DNA of 64,000 nt from Bacteroidales bacterium (GTDB lineage Bacteria; Bacteroidota; Bacteroidia; Bacteroidales; F082), in the NCBI GenBank assembly GCA_017395365.1, contig JAFPUN010000020.1:124001-188000 (forward strand), in the 5' to 3' direction. This document shows positions 44,073-52,419 of this stretch, one piece after another. Each line of letters opens with the position of its first letter. Positions within the stretch are counted from its first letter, which is position 1. The notes beneath the pieces were generated by a model. That model saw only the letters and a list, made by a program, of their open reading frames with translations, ran no database searches and had not been told where the DNA came from. The position numbers and the translations under genes were made by a program.

Positions 44073-45392
44073 TTATTTCACGGGGTGATCCATGGCAAAG
44101 GCCTTCAATCTCTCCGCCAGAATTGGGATCTCTTCGCGCTGAATCAGCGAGGTGCAGGCGCGGACGCCTTGCTTGGTGCTGCCACAGGTGTCCAGCGAGA
44201 TACCAGAGACACCGTAATACATCATCTCCTCGACGAGGTCGGCTCCCGTGAAGCCAGGATAGCAATAGGTGAAATAGAAACCATCGGCTATGGGCTCACC
44301 GCAGTCTTCATCGTAGGTGATGTAGAATCCATTGTCGAGGAAGGCTTTCTTCATCAATTTTGCCTTGCGGCCGTATTCCAAAACATCCTCACGATAGTTA
44401 TAGGTACCATCGTTCACGGCTTTCAACACGGCGGCCAATGCGTGTTGTGCGGAGTGTGAGGTACCTGAACTGAGCGGATGCAAAGCACCGAAGAGGATGG
44501 CACGCAAGAAGACTTCCTGTCCGCAGAAGGCTTTCAGGTCGGGGAAGTGGTGCTGGGCCAACTTGTCGCTGATTCCAAGGATGGCGCAACGCTCGCCGGC
44601 ATAGCTGAAGGCTTTCGAGCTGGAAATCATCAGGATGTAGTAGTCGGTGTATTTGCCCACGGTGGGTTGGAACGGGGCTTCGCCCGGATGGCTGTAGTCC
44701 TTGCGGAAGTCCATGCCGAAATAGGCGAGGTCTTCCATGACGATGACATTGTACTTGTTGGTCAGTTCGCCGATGATGCGCAATTCCTCGTCGGTGAGGC
44801 AAACCCATGTTGGGTTGTTGGGGTTGGAGTAGAGCAAGCTATGGATGTTGCCCTTGCTCAAAACCTCTTCGAGTTTGGCACGCAGTTTCTCGCCACGGTA
44901 TTCGTAGATGTCGAAATGCTCCATCGGGATGCCGAGCACCTTGTTTTGGAACTTGTGGACGGGGAATCCGGGGTCGATGAAGAGGATGGTGTTTTTCTTC
45001 GCGTCTGAATGTCCAGCAATCATAAATGAGGCGAAGGCGCCTTGCATGGATCCGACGGTGGGCACGCAATTGGCGGGGGCGACATCAAGGTCAAGGAAAT
45101 TCTTGATGAAGCGCGATGCCTCTTTCTTTAAAATAGGTGCGCCATCGATGGGCGGATAGTTGGCGGCCACACCGTTTTGCAAGGCCTTGATCTGGGCTTC
45201 CACGCCTGCACGTGCGGCGGGCAGACCAGGGTTGCCTAACTCCATGTGGATGAATTTCTTGCCACAGGCAGCTTCGAGGTCGAAGGCCAACTTGTTGATT
45301 TCACGGATGCCAGCTCTTCCGATGCTTGGCAGGCCACTATCTGCAAAGAGTTTCTTCGCTAAATCTTGGGGTACAATATTGTGTTGCATCAT
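44073..45392 (-). CDS. PLP-dependent class I/II aminotransferase
   Basis: A 439-residue cytoplasmic enzyme of fold type I. The cofactor lysine is in 'LMISSSKAFSYAGERCAILG', the Asn/Pro motif 'YSNPNNPTWVCLTDEELRI' and the Asp of 'VIVMEDLAYFGMDF' (ring-N contact) are present, and the phosphate-binding start 'ELGNPGLPAARAG' fits. The substrate amino acid cannot be read from the sequence. ATG 45392 is chosen ('MMQHNIVPQDLA'); the second ATG is also possible. A -7 element (TATCTTTG, 45432-45439) lies 40 bases upstream. It is divergent from the C1 peptidase gene. Confidence 0.9.
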   Translation of the reverse strand: MMQHNIVPQDLAKKLFADSGLPSIGRAGIREINKLAFDLEAACGKKFIHMELGNPGLPAARAGVEAQIKALQNGVAANYPPIDGAPILKKEASRFIKNFLDLDVAPANCVPTVGSMQGAFASFMIAGHSDAKKNTILFIDPGFPVHKFQNKVLGIPMEHFDIYEYRGEKLRAKLEEVLSKGNIHSLLYSNPNNPTWVCLTDEELRIIGELTNKYNVIVMEDLAYFGMDFRKDYSHPGEAPFQPTVGKYTDYYILMISSSKAFSYAGERCAILGISDKLAQHHFPDLKAFCGQEVFLRAILFGALHPLSSGTSHSAQHALAAVLKAVNDGTYNYREDVLEYGRKAKLMKKAFLDNGFYITYDEDCGEPIADGFYFTYCYPGFTGADLVEEMMYYGVSGISLDTCGSTKQGVRACTSLIQREEIPILAERLKAFAMDHPVK

Positions 45393-45431
45393 ATCTGTTT
45401 TGGTTTGTTTTGCTCGTTTTAATTGGAACGG

Positions 45432-45439
45432 CAAAGATA
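45432..45439 (-). promoter_or_regulatory. -7 element (TATCTTTG) for the aminotransferase
   Basis: Full match to TAnnTTTG on the minus strand, 40 bases before the chosen start. It lies within the coding region of a longer possible start (45461), arguing for the shorter one. Confidence 0.6.
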
Positions 45440-45504
45440 GGAAATTATTTGAGACGGGCAAAAATAAAATGATTAAGACTTTACCGTGGTAAATGTAGTT
45501 TTCC

Positions 45505-45512
45505 TATTTTTG
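45505..45512 (+). promoter_or_regulatory. -7 element (TATTTTTG) for the C1 peptidase
   Basis: Full match to TAnnTTTG, 83 bases before the ATG at 45595. Confidence 0.55.
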
Positions 45513-45594
45513 CGCTTGCAAACCTCACCGCAGACTATCGCGCTGCAAATCTAGGTTTGTCCTTGGATAGCATATCATTAAATTCCAAATACTG

Positions 45595-46770
45595 ATGAAA
45601 AAGCAATTGTTACTTGCCTTAGCCTTGATGATGGGCTTCACGACCGTCAAGGCACAAGATGAAAAGAAAGAAGAAGGATTCCAGTTTACTACAATCAAGG
45701 AAATTCCAATCACGGCCGTTCGCGACCAACATCGCTCTTCCACTTGCTGGGCTCATTCCGGCATTGCCCTTATGGAAGCCGAAGCACTCCGCATCAAGGG
45801 CGTTGACGTTGACCTCTCCGAGATGTTTGTTGTCAGTCATTCCATGATGGATCGTGCCGAAAAGTATGTCCGTCTGCACGGCAACGCCAGCTGGGCACCA
45901 GGCGGTAAGTGCGGCGACGTGCTTTACTGCTTGGAACACTATGGCTTCGTCCGTCAGGAAGACATGCCTGGCAACCGTTATGGCGGAACCTTGCCCAATC
46001 ACACCGAACTCGACCTCGTGGCCACAGGCTATGTGAAAGCCCTCGCCAAAAGTGACATCAGCAAACTCAGCCCCGTGTGGAAAGAAGGCCTGCAAGGCAT
46101 TTACGATGCCTATCTTGGCAAATATCCTGAAAAGGTGAATGGCATGACACCACAGGAATATGCCAAGTCGTTGGGCCTCGAAGCCGACAACTACATTACC
46201 CTCACCTCTTTCACGCATCATCCTTTCTATGCGCCTTTTGCACTTGAGATCGAAGACAACTGGCGTGGCTGCCCTTATTATAACTTGCCTATCGACGAAC
46301 TGATGGAGGTCATGCAATATGCCATCGACAAAGGCTACACCTTCCAATGGAGTGCCGATGTCAGCGAGCAAGGCTTCACCCGCGATGGCATTGCCGTCTG
46401 CCCCGATTCCGAGAAAGCAGCCGAACTCTCAGGCTCCGACATGGCACATTGGTTGGGTATGTCGGCGGCAAATCGTCGCAACGAGCTGACATCCAAGCCG
46501 ATGCCAGAGATTGAAGTCACGCAAGAGATGCGTCAGGAAGCCTTTGATAACTGGGAGACTGGCGACGACCACGGTCTGCTTATCTTCGGCAAGGCCAAAG
46601 ACCAAAACGGCAAGGAATACTTCATGGGCAAGAACTCGTGGGGCGACAGTGGCAAATACCACGGCATCTGGTACGTCTCTGAGACTTTCGCTAAATACAA
46701 AACTATGAACATCGTCCTGCACAAGGACGCACTTCCTAAGAACATCGCCAAGAAACTCGGTGTGAAATGA
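45595..46770 (+). CDS. Exported C1-family aminopeptidase (bleomycin hydrolase-like)
   Basis: A 391-residue papain-fold peptidase with signal MKKQLLLALALMMGFTTVKA. The active site is Q45 and C51 in 'AVRDQHRSSTCWAHSG', H326 in 'GDDHGLLIFG', and N347 in 'YFMGKNSWGDSG'. It resembles the C1B (PepC/BleH) family but is shorter than PepC (about 450) and is secreted, so it probably acts on peptides in the periplasm. A terminator follows at 46801. Neighbours: divergent aminotransferase and the tRNA-Val pair. Confidence 0.9.
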   Translation: MKKQLLLALALMMGFTTVKAQDEKKEEGFQFTTIKEIPITAVRDQHRSSTCWAHSGIALMEAEALRIKGVDVDLSEMFVVSHSMMDRAEKYVRLHGNASWAPGGKCGDVLYCLEHYGFVRQEDMPGNRYGGTLPNHTELDLVATGYVKALAKSDISKLSPVWKEGLQGIYDAYLGKYPEKVNGMTPQEYAKSLGLEADNYITLTSFTHHPFYAPFALEIEDNWRGCPYYNLPIDELMEVMQYAIDKGYTFQWSADVSEQGFTRDGIAVCPDSEKAAELSGSDMAHWLGMSAANRRNELTSKPMPEIEVTQEMRQEAFDNWETGDDHGLLIFGKAKDQNGKEYFMGKNSWGDSGKYHGIWYVSETFAKYKTMNIVLHKDALPKNIAKKLGVK

Positions 46771-46800
46771 CACGCTAAAGAAGCGCTAAATAAAATGCAA

Positions 46801-46826
46801 AACCCGCTGAAACCAGCGGGTTTTGT
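46801..46826 (+). terminator. Terminator after the C1 peptidase
   Basis: AACCCGCTG-AAAC-CAGCGGGTT followed by TTG, 9-base perfect arms, 31 bases past the stop. It abuts the tRNA-Val(CAC) 3' end and could also end the tRNA transcript. Confidence 0.7.
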
Positions 46827-46832
46827 TGTTGG

Positions 46833-46907
46833 TGGGACGTACTGGACTCGAACCAGTGACCTCTGCCGTGTGAAGGCAGCGCTCTAAACCAACTGGGCTA
46901 ACGTCCC
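46833..46907 (-). tRNA. tRNA-Val (anticodon CAC)
   Basis: 75 nt with acceptor GGGACGT/ACGTCCC, anticodon loop TTCACAC in a CTGCC/GGCAG stem (anticodon CAC, codon GTG), and T-loop TTCGAGTC. The discriminator A is followed by an encoded CCA (46830-46832). The D stem GCCC/GAGC carries one C-A mismatch. Confidence 0.9.
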
Positions 46908-46918
46908 TCCGTTGATAC

Positions 46919-46940
46919 AAAAGACGCTTTGCAGCGTCTT
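46919..46940. other. Hairpin between the two tRNA-Val genes
   Basis: AAAGACGCT-TTGC-AGCGTCTTT is a perfect 9-base hairpin in the spacer of the two minus-strand tRNA genes. It may guide processing or terminate. Confidence 0.5.
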
Positions 46941-46944
46941 TATG

Positions 46945-47019
46945 TGGGGCGAACAAGGATCGAACTTGTGACCTCATGCCTGTCAAGCATGCGCTCTAAA
47001 CCAACTGAGCTACCGTCCC
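46945..47019 (-). tRNA. tRNA-Val (anticodon GAC)
   Basis: 75 nt with anticodon loop TTGACAG in a CATGC/GCATG stem (anticodon GAC, codons GTC/GTT), D stem GCTC/GAGC and T stem ACAAG/CTTGT. The acceptor GGGACGG against TCGCCCC has an A4-C69 mismatch and a G7-U66 pair. CCA is not encoded (CAT follows the discriminator A). Confidence 0.88.
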
Positions 47020-47090
47020 AAATGCGGGTGCAAAAATACGGCTTTTTCCGAAACTGACAAGTTTTTTTCTTCCTTTTTTTGAAAAAATTC

Positions 47091-47098
47091 TATCTTTG
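47091..47098 (+). promoter_or_regulatory. -7 element (TATCTTTG) for the DPP-IV-like peptidase
   Basis: TTTTTTTGAAAAAATTC followed by TATCTTTGTG: full TAnnTTTG match 20 bases before the ATG at 47119. Confidence 0.7.
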
Positions 47099-47118
47099 TG
47101 CAATCAAATCTATTCGTT

Positions 47119-49338
47119 ATGAAGTTTAAATACTTATTAGTCAGTTTGTTCCTTGTTTTTGGAGCAGTTTCGGCTTCGGCCCAAGAGAAGAAGAATTTTG
47201 AATTGGAAGACCTTTATCAGCGTGGAACATTCTATGCCAAGAGTGTGCGCGGCATGAACTCGATGAAGGATGGCAAGACCTACGCCTCATTCGAGAAAGG
47301 TCAACTCAACATCTACAATTACAAGACGGGCAAATTGGAGAAGACTTTATTCGGCATCACCGACCTCACCATGCATCCCGATTCGCTGCCTATCGGCTTG
47401 CAGAACTATGAGCTGAGCGCTAACGAAGATAAGATGTTGTGCCTCACCGATATGGAAAGCATCTATCGTCATTCTTTCCACGCCAATTATTATGTATACG
47501 ATTTCGCCACCAAAACCTTACAGCCGCTTTCAAAGAACGGTAAGCAGCGTCTGGCTACTTTCTCGCCTGATGCCACCAAGGTGGCCTTCATGCGCGACAA
47601 CAACCTTTTCATCAAGGACCTGAAGACAGGGGAGGAGAAGCAATTTACCAACGACGGCCTTTATAACCATATCATCAACGGTGCTCCCGACTGGGTCTAT
47701 GAGGAGGAGTTCAGCTTCTCGCAAGGTTTCTATTGGTCGCCCGACAGCAAGAAGATCGCCTTCATGAAGTTCGACGAGAGCAACGTGCGCGAGTTCCAGA
47801 TGGAAGAGTTCGAAGGCCTTTATCCTGATTGGTACAGCTTCAAGTATCCCAAGGCTGGCGAGGATAACTCCATCGTTGAGATTTATGTCTACAACCTCGA
47901 AAATGGCAAGACCGTGAAGATGGATACGGGCAAGGAAACCGATATCTACCTGCCACGTATCGCTTGGACAAAGGATGCCAATGTGCTGGCCATCCAACGC
48001 CTCAACCGCCATCAGAACCATCTGGAGATTTTGGCAGCCGATGCCACCACGGGCAAGAGCCGTGTGTTCTATGATGATACCAACGAGTACTACATCGACA
48101 TCACCGACGATTGGCATTTCCTTGAGGATGGCAAGCGCTTTTTGATGACTTCCGAGAGAAGTGGCTACAACCACATCTATCTTTACAACCTGGATGGCAC
48201 TTTGGTGAAACAACTCACCGACGGTCCTTGGGATGTGACTTCGGTATACGGCTTCGATGGCAAGGAAGTGTATTTCCAAGCTGCAAAGAACTCGCCTGTC
48301 GATCGTCAGATCTATGCCGTTAACCTGAAAGGCCAAATGCGTGAGGTGATTGGCCGTCCTGGCACCAACAATGCACGCTTCAGCAACGACTTCAGCTACC
48401 TTATTAATATAAATAGCACCATTAGTCAACCCAACCAATATGAACTCTACACCAACAAGGGAAAATTGGTGCGTGTGTTAGAAGACAACCATGAGTTTGC
48501 CGAGAAACTGAAGACTTTCAATTTGGGTGAGAAAAAACTCATGAAGATCAGTGATCCAGCTTTTGTCCTGCCCAATGGCACCCAAGTTGACGTGGATGCT
48601 TGGCAGATCCTGCCTCCCGACTTTGACCCTTCCAAGAAATACCCCGTGCTGATTTATGTGTACGGTGGACCTGGTCATCAGACCGTTAACAACTCATGGG
48701 CCAACAGTGACTATTGGTGGCTGCAACTCCTCGCCCAACATGGCATCATCAGCGTGTCCATCAACAACCGCGGTAGCGGTGCGCAAGGCGAGGTGTTTAA
48801 GAAGATGACTTACTTGCAACTGGGTAAATATGAGACGGAGGATATGATTACGCTGGCTAAGTATATGGCAAAGCAACCCTATGTGGATGCAGACCATATC
48901 GGTATCTATGGCTGGAGTTACGGTGGCTTCATGGCAGCCAATGGTATCACCAAGGGCGCCGATGTCATCAGCACGGCTGTGTCGGTGGCACCTGTAACCA
49001 ACTGGCGCTATTACGATAATGTCTACACCGAGCGTTTCATGCGCACGCCTCAGGAGAACCCCGATGGTTACGACCTCAACTCTCCCGTGCACAACACTGC
49101 GATGATCAAGGGCAACTACCTGCTTTGCCACGGCAGTGGTGACGACAATGTCCACTACCAAAATGCTATGGAACTCATCAAGGCCATGATTTCTAATGGC
49201 AAGCAGTTCGACTTGATGATTTATCCCAACAAGAACCATGGTATCTACGGCGGCTATGAATATGGCGATGGCGAGTGCCGTATGCACCTCTTCAACAAGA
49301 TTGACAACTTTCTGTTTGAGCACCTACTAGGCGAATAA
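47119..49338 (+). CDS. S9 family prolyl dipeptidyl/tripeptidyl peptidase (DPP-IV-like), exported
   Basis: A 739-residue serine peptidase. Signal MKFKYLLVSLFLVFGAVSAS. The N-terminal beta-propeller (about 40-480) has DPP-IV-like 'PDWVYEEEFSFSQGFYWSPD', including the Glu pair that binds the substrate N-terminus. The C-terminal alpha/beta hydrolase carries S600 in 'GIYGWSYGGFMAANG', D675 in 'HGSGDDNVHYQNA' and H707 in 'NKNHGIYGG'. It should cleave X-Pro dipeptides or tripeptides in the periplasm to feed peptide uptake. ATG 47119 was chosen for the signal peptide. The nitroreductase gene follows after 22 bases. Confidence 0.95.
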   Translation: MKFKYLLVSLFLVFGAVSASAQEKKNFELEDLYQRGTFYAKSVRGMNSMKDGKTYASFEKGQLNIYNYKTGKLEKTLFGITDLTMHPDSLPIGLQNYELSANEDKMLCLTDMESIYRHSFHANYYVYDFATKTLQPLSKNGKQRLATFSPDATKVAFMRDNNLFIKDLKTGEEKQFTNDGLYNHIINGAPDWVYEEEFSFSQGFYWSPDSKKIAFMKFDESNVREFQMEEFEGLYPDWYSFKYPKAGEDNSIVEIYVYNLENGKTVKMDTGKETDIYLPRIAWTKDANVLAIQRLNRHQNHLEILAADATTGKSRVFYDDTNEYYIDITDDWHFLEDGKRFLMTSERSGYNHIYLYNLDGTLVKQLTDGPWDVTSVYGFDGKEVYFQAAKNSPVDRQIYAVNLKGQMREVIGRPGTNNARFSNDFSYLININSTISQPNQYELYTNKGKLVRVLEDNHEFAEKLKTFNLGEKKLMKISDPAFVLPNGTQVDVDAWQILPPDFDPSKKYPVLIYVYGGPGHQTVNNSWANSDYWWLQLLAQHGIISVSINNRGSGAQGEVFKKMTYLQLGKYETEDMITLAKYMAKQPYVDADHIGIYGWSYGGFMAANGITKGADVISTAVSVAPVTNWRYYDNVYTERFMRTPQENPDGYDLNSPVHNTAMIKGNYLLCHGSGDDNVHYQNAMELIKAMISNGKQFDLMIYPNKNHGIYGGYEYGDGECRMHLFNKIDNFLFEHLLGE

Positions 49339-49360
49339 CAGAATAATAATACGGAGCAAT

Positions 49361-50002
49361 ATGAAAAACAAAGGAAAAAGCTTAAAAGTGATGGCACTCT
49401 CACTCATTGTGGCTGCGTTTATGACGGGTTGTAACTGCAACAACCCTGATAGCAATATGTCCGTTGACAATGAAGTCAAGGACAATGCCATCGAAACCAT
49501 CATGACGCGCACCAGTATCAGGTCATTTACTGACCGTGCCGTCTCTGCCGATACCGTTGAGATGCTACTTCGAGCCGGCATGGCTGCACCTACGGCTGTT
49601 AACCTGCAACCTTGGCATTTCGTGGTCGTCAACGACCGTGCCAAGATTGACGAACTGGGTGGCAATGGCCGTCAAAGCCAGATGTGGCATGAATCACCTC
49701 TGGTTATTGTCGTATGTGGCAATATGGAAAAGGCCATGGAAGGTGTTGGACAGGCTTTCTGGGTACAGGATTGTTCAGCTGCCACGGAGAACATTCTCTT
49801 GGCTGCACATGCTCTTGGACTCGGCGCCGTTTGGACAGGCTGCTATCCCATCGAGGAACGCGTGGCCAATATCAGCCAGGTGCTTGGCTTGCCCGAACAC
49901 ATTGTCCCTCTTTGTGCCATCGTAATGGGTTACCCCAACGAGAGCCCACAACCCAAAGACAAATGGAAACCCGAGAATGTGAGCTATAACGGCTTCGAGT
50001 AA
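49361..50002 (+). CDS. Nitroreductase-family lipoprotein
   Basis: A 213-residue FMN-dependent oxidoreductase. 'KVMALSLIVAAFMTGCNCN' is a lipoprotein signal with Cys24 lipidated (MTGC), unusual for this mostly cytoplasmic family. The domain has 'IETIMTRTSIRSFTDRAVSA' (FMN-binding R-x-S-x-R), 'APTAVNLQPWHFVVVND' and 'GLGAVWTGCYPIEERVANIS'. It is in operon with the DPP-IV-like gene (22 bases apart) but a shared role is not evident. How FMN would be loaded in the periplasm is open; the protein could instead face the cytoplasm if the signal acts as an anchor. Confidence 0.88.
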   Translation: MKNKGKSLKVMALSLIVAAFMTGCNCNNPDSNMSVDNEVKDNAIETIMTRTSIRSFTDRAVSADTVEMLLRAGMAAPTAVNLQPWHFVVVNDRAKIDELGGNGRQSQMWHESPLVIVVCGNMEKAMEGVGQAFWVQDCSAATENILLAAHALGLGAVWTGCYPIEERVANISQVLGLPEHIVPLCAIVMGYPNESPQPKDKWKPENVSYNGFE

Positions 50003-50023
50003 AGGTTAGTTGGCTTTGAAATG

Positions 50024-50051
50024 AAAGGACGGGGCTTAAGCCTCGTCCTTT
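50024..50051. terminator. Bidirectional terminator between nitroreductase and SDR genes
   Basis: AAAGGACGGGGCTTAAGCCTCGTCCTTT, 13-base near-perfect arms, with TTTTT on the plus side. It covers the last codons of the convergent SDR gene (stop at 50036). Confidence 0.75.
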
Positions 50052-50881
50052 GTTTTTATTTTACCACCTTTACGCATCATGGCATCCCACCAACGGGTTG
50101 GCATGATGGCATGGGCGATGCGTCCTACGATCGAGAAGCGTCCTCTGCAGTAGCGTGCCCTTGGGTGGCGACTGTTGACGGCACGGCTGATGGCCTTGGT
50201 GATGACCGAAGGTTGTGAGAGTAGTTTCGTCCTATAGAACCAATCCATGTTGTCGCCCCATCGGGTGCCTATCTCTTCGTATGCCGTACCCGCCGACGAC
50301 TCCTTGAGGTGCTTCGCTGCGATGAGGCCCCAATCTGTCTTGATGGCGCCCGGTTCGATCATCACCACATCGATGCCGAAGGGCGTCATCTCCATTCGTA
50401 GGGCATCGCTGAAGGCCTCGACGGAATATTTGGTCACATTGTACCAGCCGCCCATGTAAAACACCATCTTGCCCGCAATCGATGAAGTGTTGATGATGCG
50501 ACCTTGTCCTTGTTTGCGCATATGGGGCAGTACCAGTTGGGTGAGGCGGGCCAAACCGAATACGTTGACCTCGAGTTGACGGCGCGCCTCTTCCATGGGC
50601 ACATTCTCGATGGCACCGAAATAACCGTATCCTGCATTGTTGACCAACACATCAATCCGTCCTTCGGCTTGGATGACAGCCTCCACACCATGGATCATGG
50701 AGTCTTCGTCGGTGACATCCATCGCTATGATGTGTACTCCCAATGCTTTCAAAGGCTCCATAAGTGAGGTCCTGCGTGCTGCTGCATAAACATGATGACC
50801 TTGTTTGGCAAGGGCTTGTGCTGTATCAAAGCCGATGCCACTGCTAGCCCCTGTGATTAAAATGACTTTTCCTTGTTTCAT
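50036..50881 (-). CDS. Short-chain dehydrogenase/reductase (SDR)
   Basis: A 281-residue NAD(P)-dependent oxidoreductase. The cofactor motif is 'ITGASSGIGFDTAQALAKQG', then 'NNAGYGYFGAIENVP', and the catalytic Ser/Tyr/Lys are in 'NTSSIAGKMV' and 'YNVTKYSVEAFSD'. Substrate unknown; classical SDRs with this length include many 'NAD-dependent epimerase/ketoreductase'-like proteins. It starts 39 bases downstream of the aldo-keto reductase stop and is read in the same direction. No signal peptide: cytoplasmic. Confidence 0.9.
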   Translation of the reverse strand: MKQGKVILITGASSGIGFDTAQALAKQGHHVYAAARRTSLMEPLKALGVHIIAMDVTDEDSMIHGVEAVIQAEGRIDVLVNNAGYGYFGAIENVPMEEARRQLEVNVFGLARLTQLVLPHMRKQGQGRIINTSSIAGKMVFYMGGWYNVTKYSVEAFSDALRMEMTPFGIDVVMIEPGAIKTDWGLIAAKHLKESSAGTAYEEIGTRWGDNMDWFYRTKLLSQPSVITKAISRAVNSRHPRARYCRGRFSIVGRIAHAIMPTRWWDAMMRKGGKIKTKDEA

Positions 50882-50920
50882 TTGGAAGGCAAAAGTGTTA
50901 ATTGAAAGAAAGCGATTTGA

Positions 50921-52321
50921 CTACAATTGTTTTAGCTGTTCCACATAGTCATCGATACGGTGCAGTTCGGCAGGGATGTCGATGTTTTGGGGACAGTGCT
51001 CCTTGCATTGGCTGCATCCGATGCAATGGCTAGCCTGACGCAAGGCGGGTATGGTTCGGTCATAGCCGATGAGGAAACGCTTGCGGGCTTCCCAATAAGC
51101 CTTGGCATCATGGCTTCCTGTCGGCATGGAACCATCGGTAACGCTCTTGTTATAATAGCTGAAGATGGCGGGGATGTTCAGTCCGTAGGGACAGGGCATA
51201 CAGTAGTTGCAAGCGGTACAAGGCACGGTGGGTAACTCTACGATTTCCTCCGCAATCTTCATTAGGAAGGCGTCTTCTTCCTCGCTGATGGGGCGCAAAG
51301 GCGAGTAGGTTGCCACATTCTGCACCAAATGTTCCATGTAGGTCATGCCGCTCAACACGGTGAGGATGCCTTCGGGGGTGCCGGCGAAGCGGAAAGCCCA
51401 TCGTGCCACAGGCGTCTCGGGCTCGCGCTCCTGCATTTGTTTCACGATGTGGTCGGGGAGTGAGGCCAGACGTCCACCTAACAAGGGCTCCATGATGACA
51501 GCGGGGATGCCGCGACGGTGCAGCTCGTCATAGAGGTATCGGGCATCGGTATTGCGGTCATTGAGTTCATCGGCATAATTCCAGTCCAGGTAATTCAATT
51601 CGATTTGGACAAAGTCCCAATGGTATTTGCCCTCGTCATGCCATTGTAATAGCATGTCAAAGATGTTGACATCGCCGTGGTACGAGAAGCCGAGGTTGCG
51701 GATGCGCCCTGCTGCCTTCTGATCAACGAGCCAATCGAGGATGCCGTTGTCGATGAAGCGTGCATTGAACAATTCATGGCTGTTCAATTCCTTGGTCTCA
51801 CCTCCGATGCTGTGTAGCAGCAAGTAGTCGATATGGTCGGTCTGTAGCTCCTTCAGCGAGTTTTCAAACATGGCTTTAGAGGCCTCGGTGCTCCACGTTG
51901 AAGGGCTGAAGTTTGACAGTTTTGTGGCAATGTAATAGGTGTCACGAGGGTGGCGTGCCAAGGCGATGCCCGTCGCGCGTTCCGACATGCCCTTGCAATA
52001 GGCCGGAGAAGTGTCGAAGTAGTTGACGCCATGCTCAAGGGCAAAATCGATCTCTTGATTGACCATTTCCTGGTCGATGGGGGAATCGGGGTGGTCGCGC
52101 AAAGTGCCGCCTTCTTCCACGGGAAGACGCATCATGCCGTAGCCCAAGAGCGACACTTTGTCGCCGGTATTAGGATTAGTGCGGTAGGTCATCTCGCCTT
52201 GGCCGTCGATGACATCCTTGGCGATGGGCGTTTCACCGTTGTTGTTTTTGCAGGCGGAAAGCACTACCGAAGTCGCTACCGCTGCGCCGCCTATATGCTT
52301 TAAGAATTCTCTTCTATCCAT
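50921..52321 (-). CDS. Aldo-keto reductase with twin-arginine lipoprotein signal and C-terminal 4Fe-4S domain
   Basis: A 466-residue protein. The N-terminus 'MDRREFLKHIGGAAVATSVV' carries a twin-arginine motif (RREFLK), then lipobox 'VLSAC' with Cys24. The AKR barrel has 'VNYFDTSPAYCKGMSERATG' (catalytic Asp/Tyr) and 'YYIATKLSNFSPSTW' (Lys), ending with 'HIDYLLLHSIGG' (His). The C-terminal 120 residues hold 'CTACNYCMPCPYGLNIPAIF' and 'CIGCSQCKEHCPQNIDIPAE', giving two [4Fe-4S] sites. Such AKR-ferredoxin fusions are usual in anaerobes, but a Tat signal is not. It lies 98 bases downstream of the membrane ferredoxin gene, which together with tatAC suggests export as a folded, cofactor-loaded lipoprotein. 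Confidence 0.9.
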   Translation of the reverse strand: MDRREFLKHIGGAAVATSVVLSACKNNNGETPIAKDVIDGQGEMTYRTNPNTGDKVSLLGYGMMRLPVEEGGTLRDHPDSPIDQEMVNQEIDFALEHGVNYFDTSPAYCKGMSERATGIALARHPRDTYYIATKLSNFSPSTWSTEASKAMFENSLKELQTDHIDYLLLHSIGGETKELNSHELFNARFIDNGILDWLVDQKAAGRIRNLGFSYHGDVNIFDMLLQWHDEGKYHWDFVQIELNYLDWNYADELNDRNTDARYLYDELHRRGIPAVIMEPLLGGRLASLPDHIVKQMQEREPETPVARWAFRFAGTPEGILTVLSGMTYMEHLVQNVATYSPLRPISEEEDAFLMKIAEEIVELPTVPCTACNYCMPCPYGLNIPAIFSYYNKSVTDGSMPTGSHDAKAYWEARKRFLIGYDRTIPALRQASHCIGCSQCKEHCPQNIDIPAELHRIDDYVEQLKQL

Positions 52322-52346
52322 TTTTGTTTGTATTTTGTTTGTTTTG

Positions 52347-52413
52347 TAGGGCTATCGTATTACGGCAGCCGTTTTTGTTTGTTCCAGCGGCTGCCACGGT
52401 GTGACAGCCCTAC
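52347..52413. repeat. TGTAGGGCT...AGCCCTACA inverted repeat
   Basis: TGTAGGGCT (52347-52355) is inverted as AGCCCTACA (52405-52413), enclosing GGCAGCCG and CGGCTGCC, which also pair. A nested hairpin in the 98-base gap between the ferredoxin and AKR genes. No gene. Confidence 0.6.
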
Positions 52414-52419
52414 ATCCAA

